Shown here piece by piece: positions 9,527 through 17,558 of a DNA stretch of 64,000 nucleotides. This DNA is from an uncultured Acidimicrobiales bacterium. GTDB lineage: Bacteria > Actinomycetota > Acidimicrobiia > Acidimicrobiales > CALAML01. A program made the position numbers and the translations under genes. The first letter of the stretch is position 1; every line of letters starts with the position of its first letter. A model generated the notes under the pieces. The model ran no database searches and had not been told where the DNA came from. It saw only the letters and a program-made list of their open reading frames with translations. The stretch is taken from the NCBI GenBank assembly GCA_937925845.1, contig CALAML010000260.1, positions 1 to 64,000 on the forward strand. The letters run 5' to 3'.

Positions 9527-10710
9527 TACTTCGCTGCTCCGGTGGCTGGTTCGGTGCCGTCGAGCACCGAGCGGTAGATGCCGGCCAGCTCTCGGGCTCG
9601 GGCCGCGATCCGAAACGACTGGGCGTCCTGCGCGCCCTGTTGACCCAGCTGGGTTCGAAGGTCGGCGTCGGCGGAAAGCGAGTGGAGGTGGGCTGCAAAT
9701 TCGGCGGTGGTGCTGGCGACCCGAGCGTTGTCGGTGGTGAGGAACTCGCTCCACACCGGCAGTTCCATGGCCACCACCGGGAGTCCGCAGGCCATCGCTT
9801 CCACCACCGACATACCGAAGCCTTCGGTTTCGGTGGCGGTCACAAACACGTCGCTGGCCTGCAGGAGGGAGGCGACGTCGTCGCGGTGGCCGAGAAAGTG
9901 CACCTGGTTGGCGAGGCTGAGTCGGTCGACCTGAGCTTCCAGGCAATCCCGTTCCGCGCCATCGCCGGCGATCAACAGCTCGACCGGACTCTCCACCGAA
10001 CGCTCGACCGAGCCTGCATCGCTACCTGCGTGAGACCCGGCTTCACCTTCGACCAGACGCGAAAACGCGTCGATGACCGTGCCCACCCCTTTGCGGTTGG
10101 TGAGGCGACAGACCGAGATCAGCCGGACCGGGCTCGGCAATCCGGTGACAGGTTGCCTCGGCGCCGGTAGCGGCGGATCGGGGGGTGGGGCCGGCTCGAA
10201 GAACTGGTCGGTGATGCCGGGATAGGCCACCGTGATGGTGTCGGGGGCGAGATCCACCACGTCGGCATAGGCCCGCCCGCACTGTTGCGACACCGCCAGC
10301 AGCCGGGGTTGTCCGACCCGGCACAGCGCCTTGTTCACCAGCCGTTGAGCCGCCTTGGCCACGCCGGTCCCGACTGTGGGGAAGGAGTGAAAGGTATTGA
10401 TGACCGGCGTGCCGGTGGCGAGGGCGCCGAGTTGGCCGCAGAGGCGGTCGGGCGGGGTGTTGTTGGTGTGGACCAAACCGATGCCACGGGTGCGAATGGT
10501 TTTGACCATCTTGGCCACCGCTACCGGGGTGGCCTGATCAAAAACCTCCACCTGGGCGCCAACGTCACGGAACTCCTCGATCATCGGGCCATGGGCCCGG
10601 CCGACCACCACATGGTCGAAGTCGGTCAGCTCAGCAATGGTGCGGCGAAGGAGGGTTTGGCCTCCACCGTGGGCGAAGTCGGGCAGCGTGTGGGCGACGG
10701 TGGCCCTCAC
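9526..10710 (-). CDS. GT4-family glycosyltransferase
   Basis: 394 residues from a GTG at 10710 that overlaps the upstream stop (GTGA). The N-terminal acceptor domain has HTLPDFAHGGGQTLLRR. The C-terminal donor domain has ISVCRLTNRKGVGTVIDAF, LLIAGDGAERDCLEAQ and the E-x7-E motif in TEGFGMSVVEAMACGLPVV. A low-complexity insert rich in Gly, Ser, Glu and Asp (about residues 222-243) lies in the donor domain between two structural elements, probably a surface loop. Cytoplasmic enzyme of the glycan locus. Sugar specificity unknown. Confidence 0.93.
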   Translation of the reverse strand: MRATVAHTLPDFAHGGGQTLLRRTIAELTDFDHVVVGRAHGPMIEEFRDVGAQVEVFDQATPVAVAKMVKTIRTRGIGLVHTNNTPPDRLCGQLGALATGTPVINTFHSFPTVGTGVAKAAQRLVNKALCRVGQPRLLAVSQQCGRAYADVVDLAPDTITVAYPGITDQFFEPAPPPDPPLPAPRQPVTGLPSPVRLISVCRLTNRKGVGTVIDAFSRLVEGEAGSHAGSDAGSVERSVESPVELLIAGDGAERDCLEAQVDRLSLANQVHFLGHRDDVASLLQASDVFVTATETEGFGMSVVEAMACGLPVVAMELPVWSEFLTTDNARVASTTAEFAAHLHSLSADADLRTQLGQQGAQDAQSFRIAARARELAGIYRSVLDGTEPATGAAK

Positions 10711-12716
10711 CCCGATCTTCCCTCGCCGACATAGAGGGCGATGTGGCGTCCGTCGACGTCTCCGGTGGTGAGGTCCCGGGTGTCGTCGCTGCGAGTGTCG
10801 CGAACCTGCACCGGGTACTGGGTGTTGGGGGCGTAGTCGGAGACGGAGTAGATCGCCGAGAAGTCGGAGTCGATCGATTCGAAGGCCGGCTGCTCAAGGT
10901 CGATGGCGCTGAACTGTGTGGCCGGGTACACCAGCGTGCCCAGCACTTCGGTGCGGCCACCGTTGATGGTCTGCACCACGGTGCCGGGTTTTTCCGTTTT
11001 GATGCCGAGCACCCAGAGGTTGCCGCCGTCGTTCACCACCCGCGGTTCGCCTTCGACGTAGCCCTCCACGTTCAGCTGCCGGGCCCAGACCGTCTGGCCT
11101 GGAACTACCTGCAACCCGCTGGTGAGTACGTCTTCGAGGAACAGCGTGCCGGCGTCGGGTCCGGGCACGTATTCGAATCGGCCGTGGCTCAGCACCACGG
11201 TGCGGTCGCTGCGGTGGTTGAGGGTAATGCCGTCGTTGAACTGGTCGATCACCAGGGGGGTGTCGGCTGATTCGTCGACGATCACCGAAAGCATTTTGGC
11301 GTCGATGGCCGCGGAGAAACCCACGAGGCGTTCGACGCTGGCGGGGACGGTGACCTCGATCGGTTCGCTCACCTGGTAGCGGCCGAAGTCGACCGCCACG
11401 GTGGTGGCTCCGGAGTCGAGCACCGCTTGAAAGGCATCGGGGTCAAAGCCGGCGTCGCCGGGTCGGTAGCGGGCCCAGCGGTCAACCGGTTCGATGGTTG
11501 GCTTCGGGGTGTCTTCGATCTCCAGTTTGAGCGACGCCTCGGCTTGGCCGTGGAGGTCGAGCGGTTGACCACCGAGGTACTCACGGATCGGACCTTCGAC
11601 GTCCCGGCCTTCGTCGGCGGCGGTCACGCGGTAGCCGTCGGACACCACGTTGCGCAGGTACAGCTGGCCCGCATCGTTCACGATGGCCGCGTTGTTGTCG
11701 TTGCCACCGCGCAGCTCGCTGTCGATCAGGATTGCTGATCCGCTCGTGACCAGCGCCGGCACCGAGTTGTCGCTCACCAGGTTGCGCACCGCCACGATGT
11801 TGCCTTCGTTCAGCATGGCCGCTTCGGTCTGGTTGGTGAGGGTGATGCGCTCGAAGGTGGGTCCGTACTCGTTGTGTTTGGTGCGGATGCCGATGGCGAA
11901 CCCGTCGACGGTCACGTCCTGCACCAGGAGCGGGCCGGGCCATTGGCGGGACATGTCGAGGCCCACCATTCCGGCCCCGTCGCCCGAAACGAGGTGCACG
12001 TTGTCGACCGAGGCGGTGTTGTTGGCGATGAAGTCGAGGGCGATGGCGCCGGGGTTGTCGGTGCCGGTGTTGATGGTGAGGTCTCGCACGTGTTGGCGGA
12101 ACGACTCATTGCCATCCTGGGTGGTGAGTACCGCCGCCGGGCTATCGGTGTCGGAAAACGGTTCGAGGCCGTTGGCCAGTTTGAGGATGGACTCCTCCGG
12201 GCCCGCGCCCTGGATGGTCACACAGCAGCCGTGCCAGATCAGCGGCTCGGTGATCAGGTATTCGCCGGGGGGAAAGTAGAGCCCGAGGGGGATGTCGAAG
12301 AGCACCCCGTCGACCTTCTCGCCATCGATTCGCCGGCCCTGGTCGAGTGCGGTCTGGATGGCGGCGGTGTCGTCGGTAACGCCATCGCCAACGGCGCCGA
12401 AGCTGGTGATGTCGCTCATCACTCCCTGGGGCAACGGCACCGCGTCGAGGAGCGGCCCCTCGGGCTCACCGCTATCCGCATTGTCTTCGGCGTTGCCGTC
12501 GTCGCCGGTCACGGTTTGATCGGCCTGGTCGGAGCCGTTGGCTTCCAGGTCGTCGCCGTCGACCGCGCCGTCGGCGAGCTCACCGGTGTCGGAGATACCG
12601 GGCCCGTCGGGGCCGTTGTCGTTGGAGCCGTTGACCAGCGCCGCCAGGCTGAGGCCAAAGAGGACCGCGATGATCAGCGCTCCGGCAATCGCCATATTGC
12701 GGCGGCTGTCAGCCAC
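10707..12716 (-). CDS. Membrane-anchored right-handed beta-helix protein (pectate-lyase-3 superfamily)
   Basis: 669 residues from a GTG at 12716 (an ATG at 12695 is the alternative), overlapping the upstream gene by 8 bases. A single N-terminal membrane anchor (IAGALIIAVLFGLSLAALV) is followed by an acidic, Asn/Gly/Asp-rich linker (about 30-85). The next segment, SFGAVGDGVTDDTAAIQTAL, is the signature of the pectate-lyase-3 (GH28/GH55-like) fold. YFPPGEYLI and IQGAGPEESIL continue it, then many short beta-helix turns. Proteins of this fold cleave or bind polysaccharides outside the cell. Within this operon it may trim, bind or organise the exported glycan. Catalytic residues cannot be assigned from the sequence alone. 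Confidence 0.82.
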   Translation of the reverse strand: MADSRRNMAIAGALIIAVLFGLSLAALVNGSNDNGPDGPGISDTGELADGAVDGDDLEANGSDQADQTVTGDDGNAEDNADSGEPEGPLLDAVPLPQGVMSDITSFGAVGDGVTDDTAAIQTALDQGRRIDGEKVDGVLFDIPLGLYFPPGEYLITEPLIWHGCCVTIQGAGPEESILKLANGLEPFSDTDSPAAVLTTQDGNESFRQHVRDLTINTGTDNPGAIALDFIANNTASVDNVHLVSGDGAGMVGLDMSRQWPGPLLVQDVTVDGFAIGIRTKHNEYGPTFERITLTNQTEAAMLNEGNIVAVRNLVSDNSVPALVTSGSAILIDSELRGGNDNNAAIVNDAGQLYLRNVVSDGYRVTAADEGRDVEGPIREYLGGQPLDLHGQAEASLKLEIEDTPKPTIEPVDRWARYRPGDAGFDPDAFQAVLDSGATTVAVDFGRYQVSEPIEVTVPASVERLVGFSAAIDAKMLSVIVDESADTPLVIDQFNDGITLNHRSDRTVVLSHGRFEYVPGPDAGTLFLEDVLTSGLQVVPGQTVWARQLNVEGYVEGEPRVVNDGGNLWVLGIKTEKPGTVVQTINGGRTEVLGTLVYPATQFSAIDLEQPAFESIDSDFSAIYSVSDYAPNTQYPVQVRDTRSDDTRDLTTGDVDGRHIALYVGEGRSG

Positions 12717-15078
12717 GATCGTGGGCCGTGCCGCGGTCGGGGTTGTTGGAGTTGCCGGTGGAGCCACCGGGCCGGCCGGGCTGGCCGGAGAGATCGAGGG
12801 CGTCGGGGGCGCAAAGGCTGGTACCGATGGCCAGCCAACTGCAGGCTCCGGCCAGGTTTCGGGCCCCTTGGCCCAGCCGGGTGTTGGTGGCGGTTTCCGC
12901 GAGTGACAGCAGGGCCCGTCCGACCGCCTCGGCGTCGTCGCCGTCGACCACAATGCCAGCGTCGTGGTCGCGGACCAGGTCGGCAAAGTTGGTTTCCTCG
13001 GTCACCAGCATCGGTGTGCCAAAGTGGGCCGCTTCACGCAGTGTTCGGGGCGAGCCGTCCCAGCGCGACAACAACACGGTGGCTTCAGCGTCGCGAAGCG
13101 GCGCCTTTGAGCCGGCGCCGTACTCGGCCGGCCCGAGGATCTTCACCACCTCGCCGAGGCCGTGTTGGTCGATGAAGGACTGGGCTGCAATGGTGCCGCC
13201 GCGGTAGTCGGGGCCGGAGAGGTAGAGGCGGAAGCCCGGCTGGCCGTTGCGGTGCTCGTGGGCCCAGCGGGCTCCGGCCAAGGCCCGGTCGAGGCCCTTG
13301 AAGTGGAAGTCGAGGCGGCTCCACACCACAAAGTTGGCGATGCCGTCCCCCTGCGGATCATCTGCGTCGTTGGCGCTGTCGAGCTGGCGGTAGAAGTGCT
13401 CCGGGGCTTCGTCAGGGATCGACGCCACGTCGATGCCCCACGGCATCGGCAGATAGACCAGGTCGGATTTGGGGTAGAGGCCTTTTACTTGGCGGGCTTC
13501 TTCGGTGGAGAGTGCGGCCAGATGGGTGCTGCGGCTGGTCATGAACCTGCCGGCGGTGGCACAGAATACTTTCTTGGCGATCGGGCTCACCTGGGCGGCG
13601 ACCCGGTCCTTCATCCGCTCGGCGTTCACGTTCTGTTGCTCGAGTTCGGTCACATCGCAACCGTGGGTGAACACGCGATCCTCAAACATCACGTCCGACA
13701 CCTGACTCATCGGGTGCAGCGCCACCGGCACCCCGAGCTTGTGGGCCACCCGCACCGCGATGGGGTTGTGGGGCAGGAAGAAGCCGATCACCAACAGGCG
13801 GACCGGCCGGTCGTTGGTGAGCCACTCTTCCAAGAGGGCCGGGAGTTTGGCCGGGTTGGGGTACTCGCGGCGCACCGCGTTGCCGATATCGGGCTGAGCG
13901 GTGGTGGCTTTGCCGTAAACAAACACCGGCTCGCTGGGCGACAGCGCCCGCATCAGGTGTTGTAAGCCGATCGGGGCGCCACCGGTGTCGAAGGCGTCTT
14001 CGTAGAAGATGGCCAAACCTCGCCGGTCGCTCCCGCCGGTTGGTTGCTGTTTGGACTGGTCAGACGCTTGCGGCTGGTCGAGTTCGATCGACCCTGGCGT
14101 CTCGGAGATGGTCATCGGGGGGGTTCCGTTGTTCTTTCGGGCTTGGACGCCGTCGGCCATCGCTCCCACCAGTTGTCGACGGAGGTCGGCCGGGTCGAGG
14201 GCGCCACGGATCACGGCATCGGCGCCAGCGTCGGCTCCGGTACCTGCGGTTATGTAGAGTCCGGCCCGTTTCCGAGCCACCTTGGCTTTGGCCACCGATC
14301 CTCGACCACCTGCGGCGGCGACGGTGACCCGCGGCAGCAGCGGCACGAGGGGCTTTACCGCTTCGTCGGCTACCGCCGGGGTGACGTCGGGCATGGCCAC
14401 CCACCAGCCCACGGCTTCGCGGGCTCGGCGGAGGTAGTAGTCGGGGTTGGCGGCCACGTTTCGAATCCGCCGGTCGAACGCTGCGCCGCCCGGATCGGTG
14501 TAGCGCGAGGTGGTGAGCATCGTCTCCAGCGCGGTTGCTGCTTCTGGTCGAAAGGCCTGATGGGCTCGGTTCACCAGCTCAGGCACTTCGTTCGGGATTC
14601 GCGCCAACAAACGGGCCACCTCGGCTTCGCTGCGTTTCACTTGTCGTTTTCGAAGAACATAGAGGTATTCGTCGTCCGGGTGGAGGCGGCACCAGCGGGC
14701 GCCGGGCTCGGCTCGGTCCAAGAGTGCTCCGGACTTAAAGCCGTAGCGGCCGGCACCGTCAGGGTCGTGCACCAGATCGAGCTGAACGCCAAGGTTTCCG
14801 CCGGCGTCGGCAAAGAAGTAGGTGGTTGATTGTCGGTCATAGGGCCATCGTAAAATGACTGACGGATCGGTCTCGCCGCCGGACTGGCCGTCGGTTTCGA
14901 GTTGCTCCAACAGCCGGTCGATCAGCTGGTCGGGAACGGCGTCCACCACGGTGTCGATGTCACTGGGGATGGCGCCACCGGCAATCTCCGCTTCGCCGTG
15001 CAGGACTGCGGTGCGGCTGTCGAGCGCGCTGAGGGCATCAAGCAGGCGTACGCCCATACTTGTCCCCGTCGTTGCCAT
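12709..15078 (-). CDS. Nucleotidyltransferase-like domain fused to a GT4 glycosyltransferase
   Basis: 789 residues from the ATG at 15078 (GGAGACGGG upstream; a GTG at 15168 is possible). The N-terminal 300 residues look like a nucleotidyltransferase-fold domain of the kind paired with thymidylate-kinase-like proteins: LHGEAEIAGGAIPSDIDTVV carries the paired acidic residues (DID) and LGVQLDLVHD a third. A variable linker follows (ISETPGSIELDQ). The C-terminal half is a GT-B glycosyltransferase with LAIFYEDAFDTGGAPIGLQ, VWSRLDFHFKGLDRALAG and LSRWDGSPRTLREAAHFGTP. First gene of the minus-strand operon; a promoter-like element lies upstream at 15262-15290. The fusion is unusual, and the role of the N-terminal part is unknown. 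It may be inactive or may activate a sugar phosphate. Confidence 0.8.
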   Translation of the reverse strand: MATTGTSMGVRLLDALSALDSRTAVLHGEAEIAGGAIPSDIDTVVDAVPDQLIDRLLEQLETDGQSGGETDPSVILRWPYDRQSTTYFFADAGGNLGVQLDLVHDPDGAGRYGFKSGALLDRAEPGARWCRLHPDDEYLYVLRKRQVKRSEAEVARLLARIPNEVPELVNRAHQAFRPEAATALETMLTTSRYTDPGGAAFDRRIRNVAANPDYYLRRAREAVGWWVAMPDVTPAVADEAVKPLVPLLPRVTVAAAGGRGSVAKAKVARKRAGLYITAGTGADAGADAVIRGALDPADLRRQLVGAMADGVQARKNNGTPPMTISETPGSIELDQPQASDQSKQQPTGGSDRRGLAIFYEDAFDTGGAPIGLQHLMRALSPSEPVFVYGKATTAQPDIGNAVRREYPNPAKLPALLEEWLTNDRPVRLLVIGFFLPHNPIAVRVAHKLGVPVALHPMSQVSDVMFEDRVFTHGCDVTELEQQNVNAERMKDRVAAQVSPIAKKVFCATAGRFMTSRSTHLAALSTEEARQVKGLYPKSDLVYLPMPWGIDVASIPDEAPEHFYRQLDSANDADDPQGDGIANFVVWSRLDFHFKGLDRALAGARWAHEHRNGQPGFRLYLSGPDYRGGTIAAQSFIDQHGLGEVVKILGPAEYGAGSKAPLRDAEATVLLSRWDGSPRTLREAAHFGTPMLVTEETNFADLVRDHDAGIVVDGDDAEAVGRALLSLAETATNTRLGQGARNLAGACSWLAIGTSLCAPDALDLSGQPGRPGGSTGNSNNPDRGTAHDRG

Positions 15079-15601
15079 CTGCCCGTCTCCGCGATCACTT
15101 TTGGCCTTGAGAATGCTGCTTCTCTGCAATTTCTCTGTAATGCTGCCGGTCGCTTCCGCCGAAACCACCGCCTATGTGCCATCTACCACTGTCGGCAGCA
15201 GTGGTTTTGGTGCAATCAACCCGGGCCGAACGATCGTCCGGACACGCGTTGATCCAACAGAAGTATAGCCGCCGCCGGTACCCGGAGGAATCGCCCCGGA
15301 ATCACCCGGAAGTCGCCCTGGAATCACCTTGGAGAGACCGGAAGCGACTCGAGCGACCGCGCTGTGGGCGTTTTCATGGAACCCCGCATGTTCAGCTCGC
15401 ATATGAGGCGCTACTCTCGGGTTTGGCGGTGTGACAGTTCATACCGAGGTTGCTAGGCAAGTAGCGGTCTTGGGCGGGAAGACAAACCGAGGTGCGGGTG
15501 AAAGCTGTGTGGCGCGGATCTGCGAACAGCGACACGACAATGGGCGAGACAACGGGTGATTCGACGGTAACGATCGGCCTCGACCCTGACCGGTGTACCT
15601 C
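15079..15601. other. Divergent intergenic region between the two glycan operons
   Basis: About 520 bases with no convincing gene. It holds the minus-strand promoter above. It also has a run of degenerate 12-14-base direct repeats built on GGAATCxCCC (about 15285-15335: GGAATCGCCCC, GGAATCACCC, GGAAGTCGCCCT, GGAATCACC), which could bind a regulator. A TACTCT element at 15412-15417 in the GCGCTACT context could start the plus-strand operon. Confidence 0.55.
15262..15290 (-). promoter_or_regulatory. Candidate promoter of the minus-strand glycan operon
   Basis: On the minus strand TTCCTC and TATACT are separated by 17 bases. Transcription would begin about 190 bases upstream of the start at 15078. 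Confidence 0.5.
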
Positions 15602-17551
15602 ATGAAGCGGTCCCTGACGGTTTTGGCCGTCGCTGCGCCGCTGCTGCTGGTGGCCGCGTTGGTGCTGGCCGTGATGCAGAACCGCGACGAGCCGGAGGTC
15701 GCTGGCCTCACCAGCGGCTACGTGTCGCCGCTCACCGATGTGCCGAGTGCCGCGTCGGTCTCTTCCGACACCTTCGGCGGCACCGCCCTGGAGTCGTTGT
15801 GGACTCCGGTAGACATTGCCACCGACGATTCGATCGAGGTGGGAAGCGGCACGGTCCAGCTTCGTTCATCTTCGGCCACGGCTCGAGAGGCGTGGGGGGT
15901 TCTGGATCGCCCCCGTATCGCTCAGGCGGTCGACAACGAGGACTTTGTTGTCGATGTCCGTTTCCTGCAGGTTCCGAATGTCGCTGGGCAGCGGGCTGGT
16001 CTCACCTTCGAGGCCGACTCCCGAAACTGGGCTGGCTTTGAAATGGAGTTCGATGGCCAGCTTCGTCTGAACGCGGTCCAGACCAGCGACGGCCAGTCAT
16101 CGGTCCGGTTGGTGGAGAACGTCAGCGGCCCGGTCGACTCGATGATCCTTCGGGCCGCCCGTCGGGGCCCAACCTGGTCCTTCGAGTATTCGGTCGATGG
16201 CACCATCTTCCGCCCGATCGGCACCTTCGAGTTCGCCCTCGATCTGGCCCAAATCGCCATCGGCGCCGGCGCGGTTGAGGGGCCGGCGTCCACCGTCGAC
16301 GGTGAGGTAATGCCGCCGTCGGTGCCCGAGGCCTTCTTCGAGGTCACGTCCTTTACCAACACTGCCGAGACCGGTCTGGGCGGGTTGAGCGGGCCGGGCG
16401 TGGAGATCAACGTGGTCGGGCCAGGCTCGTTTACGGTCTCGCCTCCGCTGTCAGACATCCAGGATGGCGACACCCTCACGATCGAGGCCGTAGCGGAAGA
16501 GAACGCTTCCTTCGACGGCTGGGAAGGCACCGGCACCGCCGATGGCTCCACCTACCGGGTCGTCATCGAGGACGGAACCGAGGTAACCCTCAACTTCGAG
16601 GACCTGTTGCCGCTGCCGCAGTTCGACATTTGGTACGGCAACGACCAGACCTTCGGCGCCGACGGTAGGGCTCAGACCTGGATCAACCTGCTGGGCAACG
16701 TCGACGATCGTGACGGCATCGCCGAGTTCACCTTCACTCTCAACGACCAGCCACCGTCGCCGTTGACCGTGGGTCCGGATGGCCGGCGCCTCGCCGAGCC
16801 GGGCGACTTTAACGCCGAGATCGCCTTCGAGGATCTCCAACCCGGCATCAACACCGTGGTGCTGGAGGCGACCGACTCCCTTGGCAACACCTCGACCGAG
16901 GTCATCAACGTCAACCTCGAGGACAACGACGACCCGCTCACCGATCGCACCATCACCTGGGACGAAGATGAGAGCCCGGCCGATCAGGTGCAGATTCCCG
17001 ATGGCAAGTGGGAGATCCGTGACGGCGAACTGGTAACCGTCGAGCCCGACTATGACCGGGTGTTCCTGCTGGGCCAGGAGGACTGGGCCAACTACGAGGT
17101 GGAGGTGGAGGTCACGCCGCGGGAGCTCGACGTCAACGCCTATCAGGAGAACTCCGGGTCCCCGTCGATCTATCTGGTGGGCGGTTGGAGAGGACATGTG
17201 GACTGGACCGGGCTTCAGCCCCGTACCGGCTACTGGCCCCTCGGCGCCTTTGCCCTTTGGGTGTGGCCACCGGAACAGCAGCTCCAGCTCACCGGCAACG
17301 AGCGCGACGCCGAGGCCACGCTGCCTCGTCTGCCTCCACAGCTCGGCACCACCTACATCTTCAAGATGCGGTCCGAGGAAGTAACTGCGGGCGTGGAGTA
17401 CAGCTTCAAGGTCTTTGCCAAGGGCACCGCCGAGCCCAGCGATTGGGATCTGTCGATCGTGGATCAGTCCGGTCCCCGCTCCGGCTCGATTCTGATTGCC
17501 GCCCATCATGTCGACGCCGCCTTTGGCGAGATCAACATCGAGGCTCTGTGA
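15602..17551 (+). CDS. Exported multidomain lectin-like protein with InlB-type repeat
   Basis: 649 residues from ATG 15602 (a GTG nine bases earlier is in frame). An N-terminal signal/anchor segment (SLTVLAVAAPLLLVAALVLAV) leads to a first concanavalin-A-like beta-sandwich (about residues 55-255; DTFGGTALESLWTP, AGLTFEADSRNWAGFEME), as in DUF1349-type domains. A short domain with VSPPLSDIQDGDTLTIEAVA and FDGWEGTGTADG, typical of the divergent InlB B-repeat, follows. Then come an immunoglobulin-like part (WINLLGNVDDRDG) and a second jelly-roll-like domain at the C-terminus. It is extracytoplasmic and probably binds glycan or stays bound to the surface. It is the first gene of the plus-strand polymerase operon. 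Exact function unknown. Confidence 0.8.
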   Translation: MKRSLTVLAVAAPLLLVAALVLAVMQNRDEPEVAGLTSGYVSPLTDVPSAASVSSDTFGGTALESLWTPVDIATDDSIEVGSGTVQLRSSSATAREAWGVLDRPRIAQAVDNEDFVVDVRFLQVPNVAGQRAGLTFEADSRNWAGFEMEFDGQLRLNAVQTSDGQSSVRLVENVSGPVDSMILRAARRGPTWSFEYSVDGTIFRPIGTFEFALDLAQIAIGAGAVEGPASTVDGEVMPPSVPEAFFEVTSFTNTAETGLGGLSGPGVEINVVGPGSFTVSPPLSDIQDGDTLTIEAVAEENASFDGWEGTGTADGSTYRVVIEDGTEVTLNFEDLLPLPQFDIWYGNDQTFGADGRAQTWINLLGNVDDRDGIAEFTFTLNDQPPSPLTVGPDGRRLAEPGDFNAEIAFEDLQPGINTVVLEATDSLGNTSTEVINVNLEDNDDPLTDRTITWDEDESPADQVQIPDGKWEIRDGELVTVEPDYDRVFLLGQEDWANYEVEVEVTPRELDVNAYQENSGSPSIYLVGGWRGHVDWTGLQPRTGYWPLGAFALWVWPPEQQLQLTGNERDAEATLPRLPPQLGTTYIFKMRSEEVTAGVEYSFKVFAKGTAEPSDWDLSIVDQSGPRSGSILIAAHHVDAAFGEINIEAL

Positions 17552-17558
17552 TGCTGCG

